In this document: one piece after another, positions 43,693 to 51,071 of the stretch
How the letters are laid out: each line of letters begins with the position of its first letter
Position numbering within the stretch: the stretch's first letter is position 1
NCBI GenBank assembly: GCA_017624895.1
Contig: JAGAMB010000005.1
Coordinates: 33,944-97,943, forward strand
Origin: Ruminococcus sp.
GTDB lineage: Bacteria; Bacillota; Clostridia; Oscillospirales; Ruminococcaceae
DNA length: 64,000 nucleotides
Direction of reading: 5' to 3'
Notes under the pieces: generated by a model
Told to the model about the DNA's origin: nothing
Database searches by the model: none
Seen by the model: the letters and a program-made list of their open reading frames with translations, nothing else
Position numbers and translations under genes: made by a program

Positions 43693-43782
43693 CTACATAG
43701 TTTCATCTTCCTTTTTTATCCCGAATATGGCTCTAAGAAAGCCTGAGAGAAACTTTGGACTTTTGATTACAATAATTTTCAT
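43693..43782 (-). CDS. spoVM: Stage V sporulation protein M (29 residues)
   Basis: An amphipathic peptide that binds the convex forespore membrane and anchors the spore coat platform SpoIVA. The frame on the minus strand starts MKIIVIKSPKFLSGF and ends with RAIFGIKKEDETM; compare Bacillus SpoVM MKFYTIKLPKFLGGIVRAML. The residue needed for curvature sensing, Pro9, is conserved, as are KF at 10-11 and the RA pair. The ATG at 43782 has a strong AAGGAGGG site 6 nt upstream. It lies in an otherwise empty convergent gap and is too short for routine ORF calling. Confidence 0.88.
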   Translation of the reverse strand: MKIIVIKSPKFLSGFLRAIFGIKKEDETM

Positions 43783-43958
43783 ATGTAACCCTCCTTTTCA
43801 TACAATATTATATTCTCCTGCAAGGATAATGTTACATATTTCTTTTTCTTTATTGTCAAATTCCCCTATTTTCAGGCATTTATTACATTGTATTTTGTAA
43901 AAGTTGCGGAATGTTTGGAAATTGTAACCTTTTAGTAACAATTAATTGAAAAAATGAC

Positions 43959-43987
43959 TTGTAACTTTCTGCAAAAAATGATATAAT
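43959..43987 (+). promoter_or_regulatory. Promoter of the unknown membrane protein gene
   Basis: TTGTAA (43959-43964), 17 bp, TATAAT (43982-43987) with extended -10 (TGATATAAT), about 60 nt before the start codon. Confidence 0.7.
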
Positions 43988-44052
43988 ATAATGTGTCTAA
44001 ATATAATCCATTACTATATCAATATAGATATGACATTTTACGGAGGTTATAA

Positions 44053-45282
44053 ATGAAAGCTTTCTTCTCAAACGTGTGGACAAAACGTTTAGTCTCAATT
44101 ATCGCGGTTTTCTATACCGCAGCTGTATGCGGTCTTTGCTACTATTCCATTTTCTATGATATCCATATTTCCGCAAGATCTTCGGTGTGTATGATCGTAT
44201 CAGCCATATCAGCTATAGCCCTTGTGCTTATGCTCTATACAAGAAATCAGCTCCTTACAAAAATATCAAGCTTCGTTATACTTACGGCTATGCTGCCTGT
44301 GGTCTTAATGTACTTTGATGAAAAAGCCCTGCTGATACCTATTGTTATTACCGGTATCATCATACTCCTGTTCTCAGGCGCCGGAGAGGGAAAGAAAACC
44401 CTCATAGGAACTCTGATTCTGCTTCTGTATATTTTCGGTGCGCTTGGATATTACCTGTTTTCATCATTTTTCGTTACCCATGCAAAAACGGATATTATCG
44501 AAAGCGGAGTATCTCCATCGGGACGTTACCGCTATCAGATCGTGAATACAGAGGATACATCAGGCGGAAGTACATCTGTTATAATCGAGCCTAATTACGC
44601 TGATGTTACTTATCCATTCGTAACCTTTACCCTTAAAAATATGGAGCATACCTGCTATCAGGAGCGCCCTATGTGCGAAAATATTGAACTTGAATGGTCA
44701 ACAGGCACAAGAGCAGATATCACAGCAGAGCTTAACGGAATTTCAGACAATATCCTTGTTACTCTTACAAATGAGGAATTTGAAAAATATAATATTTCCG
44801 TTGACCGTCGTTTGCAGCTTTCAGGTATCAACCTGTATAAGCTCATTGAAGTTGGCAAATCAGCCTCAGATGTTGATCCTCTGAAGCTTGATGACCTCAG
44901 CGAAAGTCAGCTTGCCGCTTTCGATATTGGCAAGGATTCCTCTGACAGATACTATGTTCTGGAGCCTACACTTGAATTTCTTACAGCTATCGGACGCAAT
45001 CAGGGCGAAACTATTTACCTTTCCGAGCTTGATAACAAGGGATATGAGGCTTTCAGCGAATCTCACCTTGACGAATTGGGCTATACAATGTATGACCTTG
45101 GAAAGAATAGTACAATTCCCCTTACAGAGCTTTCAGACGAACAGCTTGCTGAGCTTGGAGTATCCGAGTCAGGCGATGTTCTTAAATTCAACGGAAAGAC
45201 TTGTTTCCGTTACTATGTTGCAGAGCTTGAAGATTATTTCAACACAGAGGAAAGAACCTTTTCAATTGACCTTTTGAACTAA
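44053..45282 (+). CDS. Unrecognised membrane protein
   Basis: 409 residues of no family I recognise. The first 140 residues hold about five hydrophobic helices (for example VSIIAVFYTAAVCGLCYYS, and IPIVITGIIILLF); the rest (about 145-409) should be outside the membrane. The outer part begins with a GVSPSGRYRYQIVNTEDTSG segment and ends with three imperfect units of the type LxELSDxQLAxLGI/V (LDDLSESQLAAFDIG, SHLDELGYTMYDLG, LTELSDEQLAELGV). GGAGG precedes the ATG. Monocistronic with its own promoter; next to the spoVM locus but transcribed away from it. Confidence 0.6.
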   Translation: MKAFFSNVWTKRLVSIIAVFYTAAVCGLCYYSIFYDIHISARSSVCMIVSAISAIALVLMLYTRNQLLTKISSFVILTAMLPVVLMYFDEKALLIPIVITGIIILLFSGAGEGKKTLIGTLILLLYIFGALGYYLFSSFFVTHAKTDIIESGVSPSGRYRYQIVNTEDTSGGSTSVIIEPNYADVTYPFVTFTLKNMEHTCYQERPMCENIELEWSTGTRADITAELNGISDNILVTLTNEEFEKYNISVDRRLQLSGINLYKLIEVGKSASDVDPLKLDDLSESQLAAFDIGKDSSDRYYVLEPTLEFLTAIGRNQGETIYLSELDNKGYEAFSESHLDELGYTMYDLGKNSTIPLTELSDEQLAELGVSESGDVLKFNGKTCFRYYVAELEDYFNTEERTFSIDLLN

Positions 45283-45341
45283 AGCTTGTTACTAAAAATA
45301 TAATGGGAGAGTATACATATAATATGCTTTCCCATTTATTA

Positions 45342-45545
45342 TATCGCTCCACCAGCTGACTCTTGAAAATTTATACCAATCCCTAAAAGATGATGACAGA
45401 AATGATGTATGTCAAGGCGGACGACGAAAGCATACCGGAAGTCCAACGATGACAGGCAGTATTTACGCCATTAGATTTGTATATTGTTGTTTTAGGGAGT
45501 GGTATTATATGAAGCTTGGGGAGCAGAAGGCAAAAAAAGATAACC
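45342..45545 (+). repeat. Dispersed repeat family B, degraded copy 2
   Basis: Begins TATCGCTCCACCAGCTGA, close to the family B terminus, and includes ATTATATGAAGCTTGGG, which occurs almost unchanged in copy 1. A 60-codon frame related to the one in copy 1 can be read but has no start and is not a credible gene. The right terminus is missing. Confidence 0.6.
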
Positions 45546-45585
45546 TTTGAAAAACTTGATGTATTTCAAGGTTTTCTGACACAAC

Positions 45586-45617
45586 AATACCACCCTCATA
45601 TATGGTATTTTCATTTT
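45586..45617 (+). promoter_or_regulatory. Hairpin in the xylB leader, possible attenuator
   Basis: Perfect 7-bp stem AATACCA / TGGTATT with a 10-nt loop, then TTCATTTT, about 50 nt before the xylB start. Confidence 0.4.
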
Positions 45618-45666
45618 GGGATTTTTAATAGCGGAGTTAAAATTCAATATGAATGGAGAAATTTTT

Positions 45667-47190
45667 ATGTCTTATGTTATTGGAGTTGACTGCGGAACAA
45701 GCGGCACTAAAACGGTGCTTTTCGATGAAAAGGGAACTGTTATAGCTTCCAGAACCATCGAATACCCTATGTATCAGCCTAAAAATGGTTATGCTGAACA
45801 GGATCCCGCAGACTGGTCATCCGCTATGATCAACACCATTAAAGCTGTTATGGCTCAGAGTGGTGTAAAAAAAGAGGACGTTAAGGGTATCGGCATTTCA
45901 GGTCAGATGCACGGACTTGTTATGCTCGATAAGGACAACAACGTCCTCAGAAAGTCTATCATCTGGTGCGATCAGCGTACTGCTGCCGAGGTTGAAGAAA
46001 TGAACCGTATCGTCGGCAGAGAAAAGCTGGTTGAGATCACGGCAAATCCTGCCCTCACAGGTTGGACTGCTGCCAAAATCCTCTGGGTAAAAAATAACGA
46101 ACCCGAAATTTACAGCAAGGTTGCTCATATCCTGCTGCCAAAGGATTACCTCAGATTTGTTCTCACTCACGAATATGCTACAGAAGTTTCCGACGCTTCG
46201 GGTATGCAGCTCCTCGATGTCCCAAACAGAGTATGGTCTGACGAGCTGCTCTCCGCCTTTGAAATCGACAAGAGCTGGCTTGGTACAGTTTATGAATCAT
46301 GTCAGGTTACAGGCACGCTCACAAAGGCTATGGCTGACGAGCTTGGTCTGTGCGAGGGTACTATCGTTGTAGGCGGCGCAGGCGACAATGCCGCAGCTGC
46401 CGTTGGTACCGGAGTTGTTGAGGACGGAAAGGCATTTACAACAATCGGCACTTCGGGAGTCGTTTTCGCTCATACTTCCGATATCGCCATTGACAAGCAG
46501 GGCAGAGTTCATACCTGCTGTGCAGCCGTTCCCAATACCTGGCACGTTATGGGTGTTACACAGGGTGCAGGACTTTCACTTAAATGGTTCAGAGATAATT
46601 TCTGTATGACCGAAAAAGAAACAGCAAAGCTTATGGGCGTTGACGAATACTACCTTATGGATAAGCAGGCTGAAGCTGTTCCCGTTGGTTCAAATCGTCT
46701 GCTCTACCTCCCATATCTTATGGGCGAGCGCACACCTCACCTTGATCCCGATGCAAGAGGCGTTTTCTTTGGACTTTCTGCAATCCACACACGCCGCGAT
46801 ATGCTCCGTGCCGTTATGGAGGGCGTAAGCTATTCTCTCCGTGACTGTGTTGAAGTGTTCCGCGAAATGGGTGTAAATGTAAGCGATATGATGGCTTGCG
46901 GCGGCGGCGGTTCATCTCCCCTCTGGAGAAGTATGCTTGCTGATCTGTTCAACAGCAATGTTAAGACAGCAGCTTCTAAGGAAGGCCCTGCCCTCGGTGT
47001 AGGTATCCTTGCAGCAGTTGGTGCAGGACTTTACAGCAGCGTTCCCGAAGCCTGCGGAGAAATCGTAAGGACAGATAAGATACAAGCTCCCGTTGAGGCT
47101 AATGTAGGCGAATATGAGAAATATTATCAGCTCTACCGTGAAATCTATCCTGCTTTAAAGGCACAGTTTGCAAAATTAGCTGTTATGTAA
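45667..47190 (+). CDS. xylB: Xylulokinase
   Basis: FGGY-family kinase that phosphorylates D-xylulose in pentose catabolism. 507 residues from ATG 45667 (GGAG 8 nt upstream, start MSYVIGVDCGTSGTKT). Motifs: the N-terminal phosphate loop, IGISGQMHGLVML, IIWCDQRT, the C-terminal VVGGAGDNAAAAVGTG and LPYLMGERTPHLDPDARG. The MHG motif is characteristic of xylulokinases. No xylose isomerase or transporter is adjacent. Confidence 0.95.
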   Translation: MSYVIGVDCGTSGTKTVLFDEKGTVIASRTIEYPMYQPKNGYAEQDPADWSSAMINTIKAVMAQSGVKKEDVKGIGISGQMHGLVMLDKDNNVLRKSIIWCDQRTAAEVEEMNRIVGREKLVEITANPALTGWTAAKILWVKNNEPEIYSKVAHILLPKDYLRFVLTHEYATEVSDASGMQLLDVPNRVWSDELLSAFEIDKSWLGTVYESCQVTGTLTKAMADELGLCEGTIVVGGAGDNAAAAVGTGVVEDGKAFTTIGTSGVVFAHTSDIAIDKQGRVHTCCAAVPNTWHVMGVTQGAGLSLKWFRDNFCMTEKETAKLMGVDEYYLMDKQAEAVPVGSNRLLYLPYLMGERTPHLDPDARGVFFGLSAIHTRRDMLRAVMEGVSYSLRDCVEVFREMGVNVSDMMACGGGGSSPLWRSMLADLFNSNVKTAASKEGPALGVGILAAVGAGLYSSVPEACGEIVRTDKIQAPVEANVGEYEKYYQLYREIYPALKAQFAKLAVM

Positions 47191-47196
47191 AAGCAA

Positions 47197-47218
47197 GAGG
47201 GCGATTTTTATCGCCCTC
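47197..47218 (+). terminator. Hairpin after xylB
   Basis: Perfect 9-bp stem GAGGGCGAT / ATCGCCCTC with a TTTT loop, 6 nt after the stop. It is followed by AAAAATTT rather than a T run, so terminator strength is uncertain. Confidence 0.5.
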
Positions 47219-47254
47219 AAAAATTTAATCCCGATATTTCGGAATGAACATATC

Positions 47255-47320
47255 GAATAATCTGAATTTCGTACCGAAATTGCGGGCGGATAATATCCTC
47301 CCCTACACAAATTCGGCTAT
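47255..47320 (-). repeat. Dispersed repeat family A, copy 3 (inverted)
   Basis: On the minus strand it reads TTTGTGTAGG..GGATATTATCCGCCCGCA, then AATTTCGGTACGAAATT. The palindrome is weakened by one change (GGGCGG to GGGAGG), while the second hairpin keeps its stem with a different loop. It lies 46 nt from the family B element. Confidence 0.8.
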
Positions 47321-47365
47321 ACTGCGTAAAATTGCGGTCACGGCGCGCCGTGACACTACAAATTA

Positions 47366-47527
47366 TATTGCTCCCCCAACTAAACCTTACCAGCAAATAC
47401 TCGACATAAAGAAAATTTCTCTGCGTCAGAAAAGCTTGAAATGCGGCAGCATTCCTGCGTTTTTCTTCCTTGATAAATTTCCTTTCTGCCTTCGTCTTTT
47501 TGGCAATGTTTAATTGGTGGAGCAATA
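47366..47527. mobile_element. MITE-like element of family B, 162 nt with terminal inverted repeats
   Basis: The left end is TATTGCTCCCCCAACTAA (47366-47383) and the right end is its inverse, TTAATTGGTGGAGCAATA (47510-47527), with two mismatches in 18. The interior is A/T-rich and non-coding; the minus-strand frame through it (starting MLHQLNIAKKTKAER) has no ribosome site. No transposase is present. Confidence 0.65.
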
Positions 47528-47653
47528 TCAGCTGTCCAAAAAAGCTAACAGCTAATGGCTAAAAAAATGTATAATACTAAATTTTCCGTTAATAATATGA
47601 TTGTTCACAGGCATTTCCTATAATGGTATACTTTATTAACGGAGGTATTATAC

Positions 47654-48442
47654 GTGAAAAAATTTTCAGATAACCCGAAAGGTTCAAAAGGATTTTATGC
47701 TGCTCTCGGCATAAGCGCTGTAATGATCGGCTCTGCCTGCTATTTCGCATACGATCAGGGCGAAAAGCTTACCAACGATCTTACAGCAAAGCAGATCAAG
47801 GCTGAATCGGAGCTTGAAGCTGCTGTTGACAAAAGGGTAAACGATCTCCCTAAGGGAACATCACCTGCATACAGGCTTACTACTCCCAACGTCACTTCTG
47901 CTCCGAAACCTGCAGCAACTGCTCCCCCTGTGGAAACTCTCCCTGCAGAAGCTATAATAATTGATCCGGCAGAGCCTGTAGCAGAAGAAATCCCTGAGGA
48001 GGCAGAGGCTGTCGGTGCTGCGAAGCTTTCAAATATAAAACCTCCTCTTGCGGAATTGGGCGATGTTGTTGGTTCTTTCAGCGGCGGTGAGCTTGTGAAA
48101 AATCCCACAACAGGTTCATGGCAGACGCATAACGGTACAGACCTTGCCGCAGAAGCAGGTGCGGAGGTATACGCTGTATCAAACGGCGAAGTTATTGAGG
48201 TCAGCAACGATTCAATCTGGGGAGTAACTGTAGTCCTCGACCACCATAACGGCTACACTACACGCTATTGCGGACTTTCAGACGGTCTTTCAGTACAGCA
48301 GGGCGATATGCTTGTAAGCGGCGATCTGATTGGTACTGTCGGTGATACAGCTGATATTGAATCTGCCCTGCCCACACATCTTCATATTGAAATGCTCCAC
48401 AACGGCAGCTATATCGACCCAATGGCGGAGCTTAACAAATAA
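47654..48442 (+). CDS. Membrane-anchored M23 (LytM) metallopeptidase, SpoIIQ-like
   Basis: 262 residues starting at a GTG at 47654 with GGAGG 8 nt upstream. One N-terminal helix (GFYAALGISAVMIGSACYF), a Pro/Ala/Glu-rich linker (about 70-125) and a C-terminal M23 domain with HNGTDLA and HLHIE, so both zinc-ligand motifs are kept. The layout matches SpoIIQ of Clostridia, which works across the forespore membrane with SpoIIIAH; a vegetative endopeptidase of similar shape is the alternative. It is alone between repeat-rich gaps and ttcA-like. Confidence 0.8.
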   Translation: MKKFSDNPKGSKGFYAALGISAVMIGSACYFAYDQGEKLTNDLTAKQIKAESELEAAVDKRVNDLPKGTSPAYRLTTPNVTSAPKPAATAPPVETLPAEAIIIDPAEPVAEEIPEEAEAVGAAKLSNIKPPLAELGDVVGSFSGGELVKNPTTGSWQTHNGTDLAAEAGAEVYAVSNGEVIEVSNDSIWGVTVVLDHHNGYTTRYCGLSDGLSVQQGDMLVSGDLIGTVGDTADIESALPTHLHIEMLHNGSYIDPMAELNK

Positions 48443-48485
48443 TATCATTTCCCCTTTATGGGGATACATACAACGGAGTGATAAT

Positions 48486-49349
48486 GTGAATATATCATCA
48501 GAATTGATTAAAGAAACAACTGAAAAGGCTGAGCTTAGTCTGCGTAAAAAGTTCAAGAAAAGCATATGGTGCAAGTTCACCAAGAGTATTAACGAATACG
48601 ACCTTGTACAGCCTAATGATAAAATTGCCGTGTGCATTTCCGGCGGTAAGGATTCTATGCTTATGGCAAAGCTTTTTCAGGAATTGAAAAAGCACGACAA
48701 ATTCCCCTTTGAAGTTGTTTTCCTTGTAATGGATCCCGGCTATAATGAGGAAAACCGCCGCAGAATTGAGGAAAATGCCGCAAAGCTGTCAGTTCCCGTA
48801 ACTATTTTTGAGTCGGATATTTTCGGCTCCGTTGTACATATCGAAAAAAATCCCTGCTATATCTGTGCAAGAATGAGGCGTGGCTACCTCTACAGCAAGG
48901 CAAAAGAGCTGGGATGCAATAAAATTGCCCTCGGTCATCATTTCGACGATGTAATCGAAACAATACTTATGGGTATGCTCTACGGCGGACAGGTACAGAC
49001 CATGATGCCAAAGCTTCACAGCACCAATTTTGAGGGAATGGAACTTATCCGCCCAATGTATCTTGTCCGTGAGGCTGATATTAAGCATTGGTGTACGTAT
49101 AACGAGCTTGAATTTATACAATGTGCCTGTAAATTCACCGAAACCTGCTCAACCATTCACGAGGACGGCAGCTCCGCTTCAAAGCGTATGGAGGTGAAAT
49201 CCCTCATTGCGGAACTGAAAAAAATTAATCCGCAGGTTGAGAAAAATATTTTCAGAAGTGTGGAAAACGTTAATCTCAACACAATTATTGCCTATAAGGA
49301 TAATTCGGGTACTCATAATTTTCTTGATGATTATAATAATAAGAGATAA
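48486..49349 (+). CDS. PP-loop ATPase of the TtcA family (tRNA 2-thiocytidine synthesis type)
   Basis: 287 residues from the GTG at 48486 (CGGAGTG upstream); the longer reading from 48330 overlaps the M23 gene and is rejected. The PP-loop is CISGGKDSMLMA, and CYICARMRRG with two Cys plus GHHFDDVIETILMGMLYGG follow the TtcA pattern, with a further CACKFTETC cluster. TtcA makes 2-thiocytidine at tRNA position 32 using a 4Fe-4S cluster. Whether this member thiolates tRNA or another RNA is unproven. Confidence 0.82.
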   Translation: MNISSELIKETTEKAELSLRKKFKKSIWCKFTKSINEYDLVQPNDKIAVCISGGKDSMLMAKLFQELKKHDKFPFEVVFLVMDPGYNEENRRRIEENAAKLSVPVTIFESDIFGSVVHIEKNPCYICARMRRGYLYSKAKELGCNKIALGHHFDDVIETILMGMLYGGQVQTMMPKLHSTNFEGMELIRPMYLVREADIKHWCTYNELEFIQCACKFTETCSTIHEDGSSASKRMEVKSLIAELKKINPQVEKNIFRSVENVNLNTIIAYKDNSGTHNFLDDYNNKR

Positions 49350-49431
49350 AAATAAATCCAGAGAAGATATCTGTCTTCTCTGGATTAAATCTGTAGAAAA
49401 AGGCATATTTTTTATCGGACACGGCACAACC

Positions 49432-49526
49432 TGTCCCTACGAATTGGCTATATACCGTCATTTTGTGTAGAGGCGGATATTATCCGCCCGCAATTTCGGA
49501 ACGAATTTCAGTTTTTCAACAATCTC
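49432..49526 (+). repeat. Dispersed repeat family A, copy 2
   Basis: Contains CGAATTGGCTATATACCGT, GGCGGATATTATCCGCC and AATTTCGGAACGAATTT, closely matching copy 1 at 27866-27963, including the final ACAATCTC. It lies just before the ttcA-like terminator, the same position relative to a gene end as copy 1. Confidence 0.85.
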
Positions 49527-49528
49527 AA

Positions 49529-49558
49529 AACGAGTGGCACGCCACTCGTTATTTTTTT
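49529..49558. terminator. Terminator between the TtcA-like gene and thiN
   Basis: Perfect 10-bp stem AACGAGTGGC / GCCACTCGTT with a 2-nt loop followed by ATTTTTTT on the plus strand. It can also serve thiN on the minus strand. Confidence 0.85.
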
Positions 49559-50181
49559 GATTCAATTACAAGCACAATTCCCGAATTAATCCGCAGATAC
49601 GCTTTATCTGTCGTTATTTCGTTGCTCACTCCGATAGGGTAGCCCATTGTCATTTCATAGGCTTCAAGGGGATATTTTACCCCTTTAAGCTCCCCGATTT
49701 CAGCCTTTTCAGTCAGGGCAAACAGGGAGAAATACCAGTCATTTTTACGGGAAAACTTATACTCCCCAGCGCCACGGATGGTCAGTACGTTATCAGCGTC
49801 GTAAATGGTCATTTTACAGCCCTTTTCATAGGCGAAAATCAGCGTCTGGATATTGGCAAAACTGTGGTCAAATCTTGCTCCAAGTCCGCCATAGAGCCTT
49901 ATTTCGTCATATCCGCGGTCAATGGCAATTCTCAACGCCATAAGTGTATCCGTATCGTCCTTTTCGGGGATACTTCGGTGAATTTCCACATCTTCGGGCA
50001 AATCCCCCATGTAGGAATCAAAATCCCCCACAATTAAATCGGGAGCTATACCCACCCTTTCGGCTATATGAAGTCCGCTGTCAGCACAAATTATAAGTCC
50101 GCTGTTTTCACGAATCTCACAGGGATCAATAAAATCTGTTCCGTTCAGCTTTCCCCCTGCAAATATGGTGCAGATACTCAT
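49549..50181 (-). CDS. thiN: Thiamine pyrophosphokinase
   Basis: Makes thiamine pyrophosphate from thiamine and ATP. 210 residues from the ATG at 50181, which overlaps the rsgA stop (ATGA); reading from 50229 is not supported. Motifs: CADSGLHIAERVG, DLIVGDFDS, IPEKDDTDTLMAL and YGGLGARFDH, the TPK catalytic pattern. It ends the prkC-rsgA-thiN group, a common order in Firmicutes. Confidence 0.93.
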   Translation of the reverse strand: MSICTIFAGGKLNGTDFIDPCEIRENSGLIICADSGLHIAERVGIAPDLIVGDFDSYMGDLPEDVEIHRSIPEKDDTDTLMALRIAIDRGYDEIRLYGGLGARFDHSFANIQTLIFAYEKGCKMTIYDADNVLTIRGAGEYKFSRKNDWYFSLFALTEKAEIGELKGVKYPLEAYEMTMGYPIGVSNEITTDKAYLRINSGIVLVIESKK

Positions 50182-51071
50182 TTCAGCTCCCACTCCTTCA
50201 GCTGCTTTGCTTCCTCGTACATTGCACAATAGCTCTCATGGCGGATTTTCGGGATTTCCCCAGCCTCCACCGCTTCAAGGACAGCACAGCCCTTTTCACA
50301 AGTGTGGGAGCAGTCACGAAATCGGCAATTGTCTGTAATCCCCTCAAATTCACGGAAACAGCCTGCCAGTTCCTCCTTGCGGATTATGTCATAGCGAGCC
50401 GTTTCAAAGGTGGAAAATCCGGGGGTATCGGCTATATATCCGCCGCCGTTAAGCTTATACAGCTCCGCATGACGAGTGGTATGGCGTCCTCTGCCAAGTT
50501 TTTTACTGATTTCCCCTGTGGGAATATTAAGTGTTGGATCAACTGCGTTGAGAAGCGTTGACTTCCCTGCTCCGGAATTTCCCGTAAAGGCACTTATCTT
50601 GCCCCTGAGAAGCTCTCTGACGGCATCTATGGAGCTTTCATCGGAGTAGTCCACTTCCATTACCTTTATGCCTATAGCGCCGTAAACCTCACGCAAAGCG
50701 CTGCTGTCCCCTAAATCTGTTTTTGTAATGATAACCACAGGCTCGATGCCCTTATACTCCGCAATTGCTATAAATTTGTCAAGTATAAGATAATTCGGAC
50801 TTGGGCTGACCGTTGATACTATAAATATCAACTGGTCGAGATTAGCAAGAGGTGGTCTGATGAGATAATTTTTCCTCTCCCCGATTTCGGAGATTACTCC
50901 GCCGCTGACAGTTACTCTGTCCCCGACGGATGGACTTATCCCTTTGCTGCGGAATATGCCCCTTGCTTTACACTCGAATATACCGTCAGGGGACTCTACA
51001 GTATAGAGTCCCCCTAAGCATTTCAATATAATTCCGCTGACAGATGTTGTGTTTACCACCACCACTGCCAT
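50178..51071 (-). CDS. rsgA: Ribosome small-subunit maturation GTPase RsgA
   Basis: Circularly permuted GTPase that checks 30S assembly. 297 residues: an OB domain, then the permuted G domain (ITKTDLGD before GNSGAGKSTLLN and DTPGFSTFE), and a C-terminal zinc knuckle (CRFRDCSHTCEKGCAV). The ATG at 51071 lies inside the end of prkC (19-nt overlap) and lacks a good ribosome site; one of the nearby GTG codons is an alternative. In Bacillus prpC-prkC-cpgA form the same operon. Confidence 0.93.
   Translation of the reverse strand: MAVVVVNTTSVSGIILKCLGGLYTVESPDGIFECKARGIFRSKGISPSVGDRVTVSGGVISEIGERKNYLIRPPLANLDQLIFIVSTVSPSPNYLILDKFIAIAEYKGIEPVVIITKTDLGDSSALREVYGAIGIKVMEVDYSDESSIDAVRELLRGKISAFTGNSGAGKSTLLNAVDPTLNIPTGEISKKLGRGRHTTRHAELYKLNGGGYIADTPGFSTFETARYDIIRKEELAGCFREFEGITDNCRFRDCSHTCEKGCAVLEAVEAGEIPKIRHESYCAMYEEAKQLKEWELK

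Larger units (their letters stand above)
45283..45666 (+). other. 384-nt gap before xylB: repeat remnants and hairpins, no gene
   Basis: Contains an inverted-repeat segment at 45303-45336 that may terminate the upstream gene, a family B piece from 45342, a hairpin AACCTTTGAAA / TTTCAAGGTT (45542-45572) and a second hairpin AATACCA / TGGTATT (45586-45609) followed by TTCATTTT. No convincing sigma-A promoter for xylB was found. Confidence 0.6.

Noticed and set aside
43670-43900. Plus-strand 76-residue frame after PBP2
   Set aside because: It has no ribosome site, opposes the much better supported spoVM gene, and overlaps the terminator.
45283-45666. Riboswitch before xylB
   Set aside because: The hairpins do not match any riboswitch core I know; repeat remnants explain part of the sequence.
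47217-47525. Minus-strand 102-residue frame
   Set aside because: It runs straight through repeat copies A3 and B, has no ribosome site and resembles no family.
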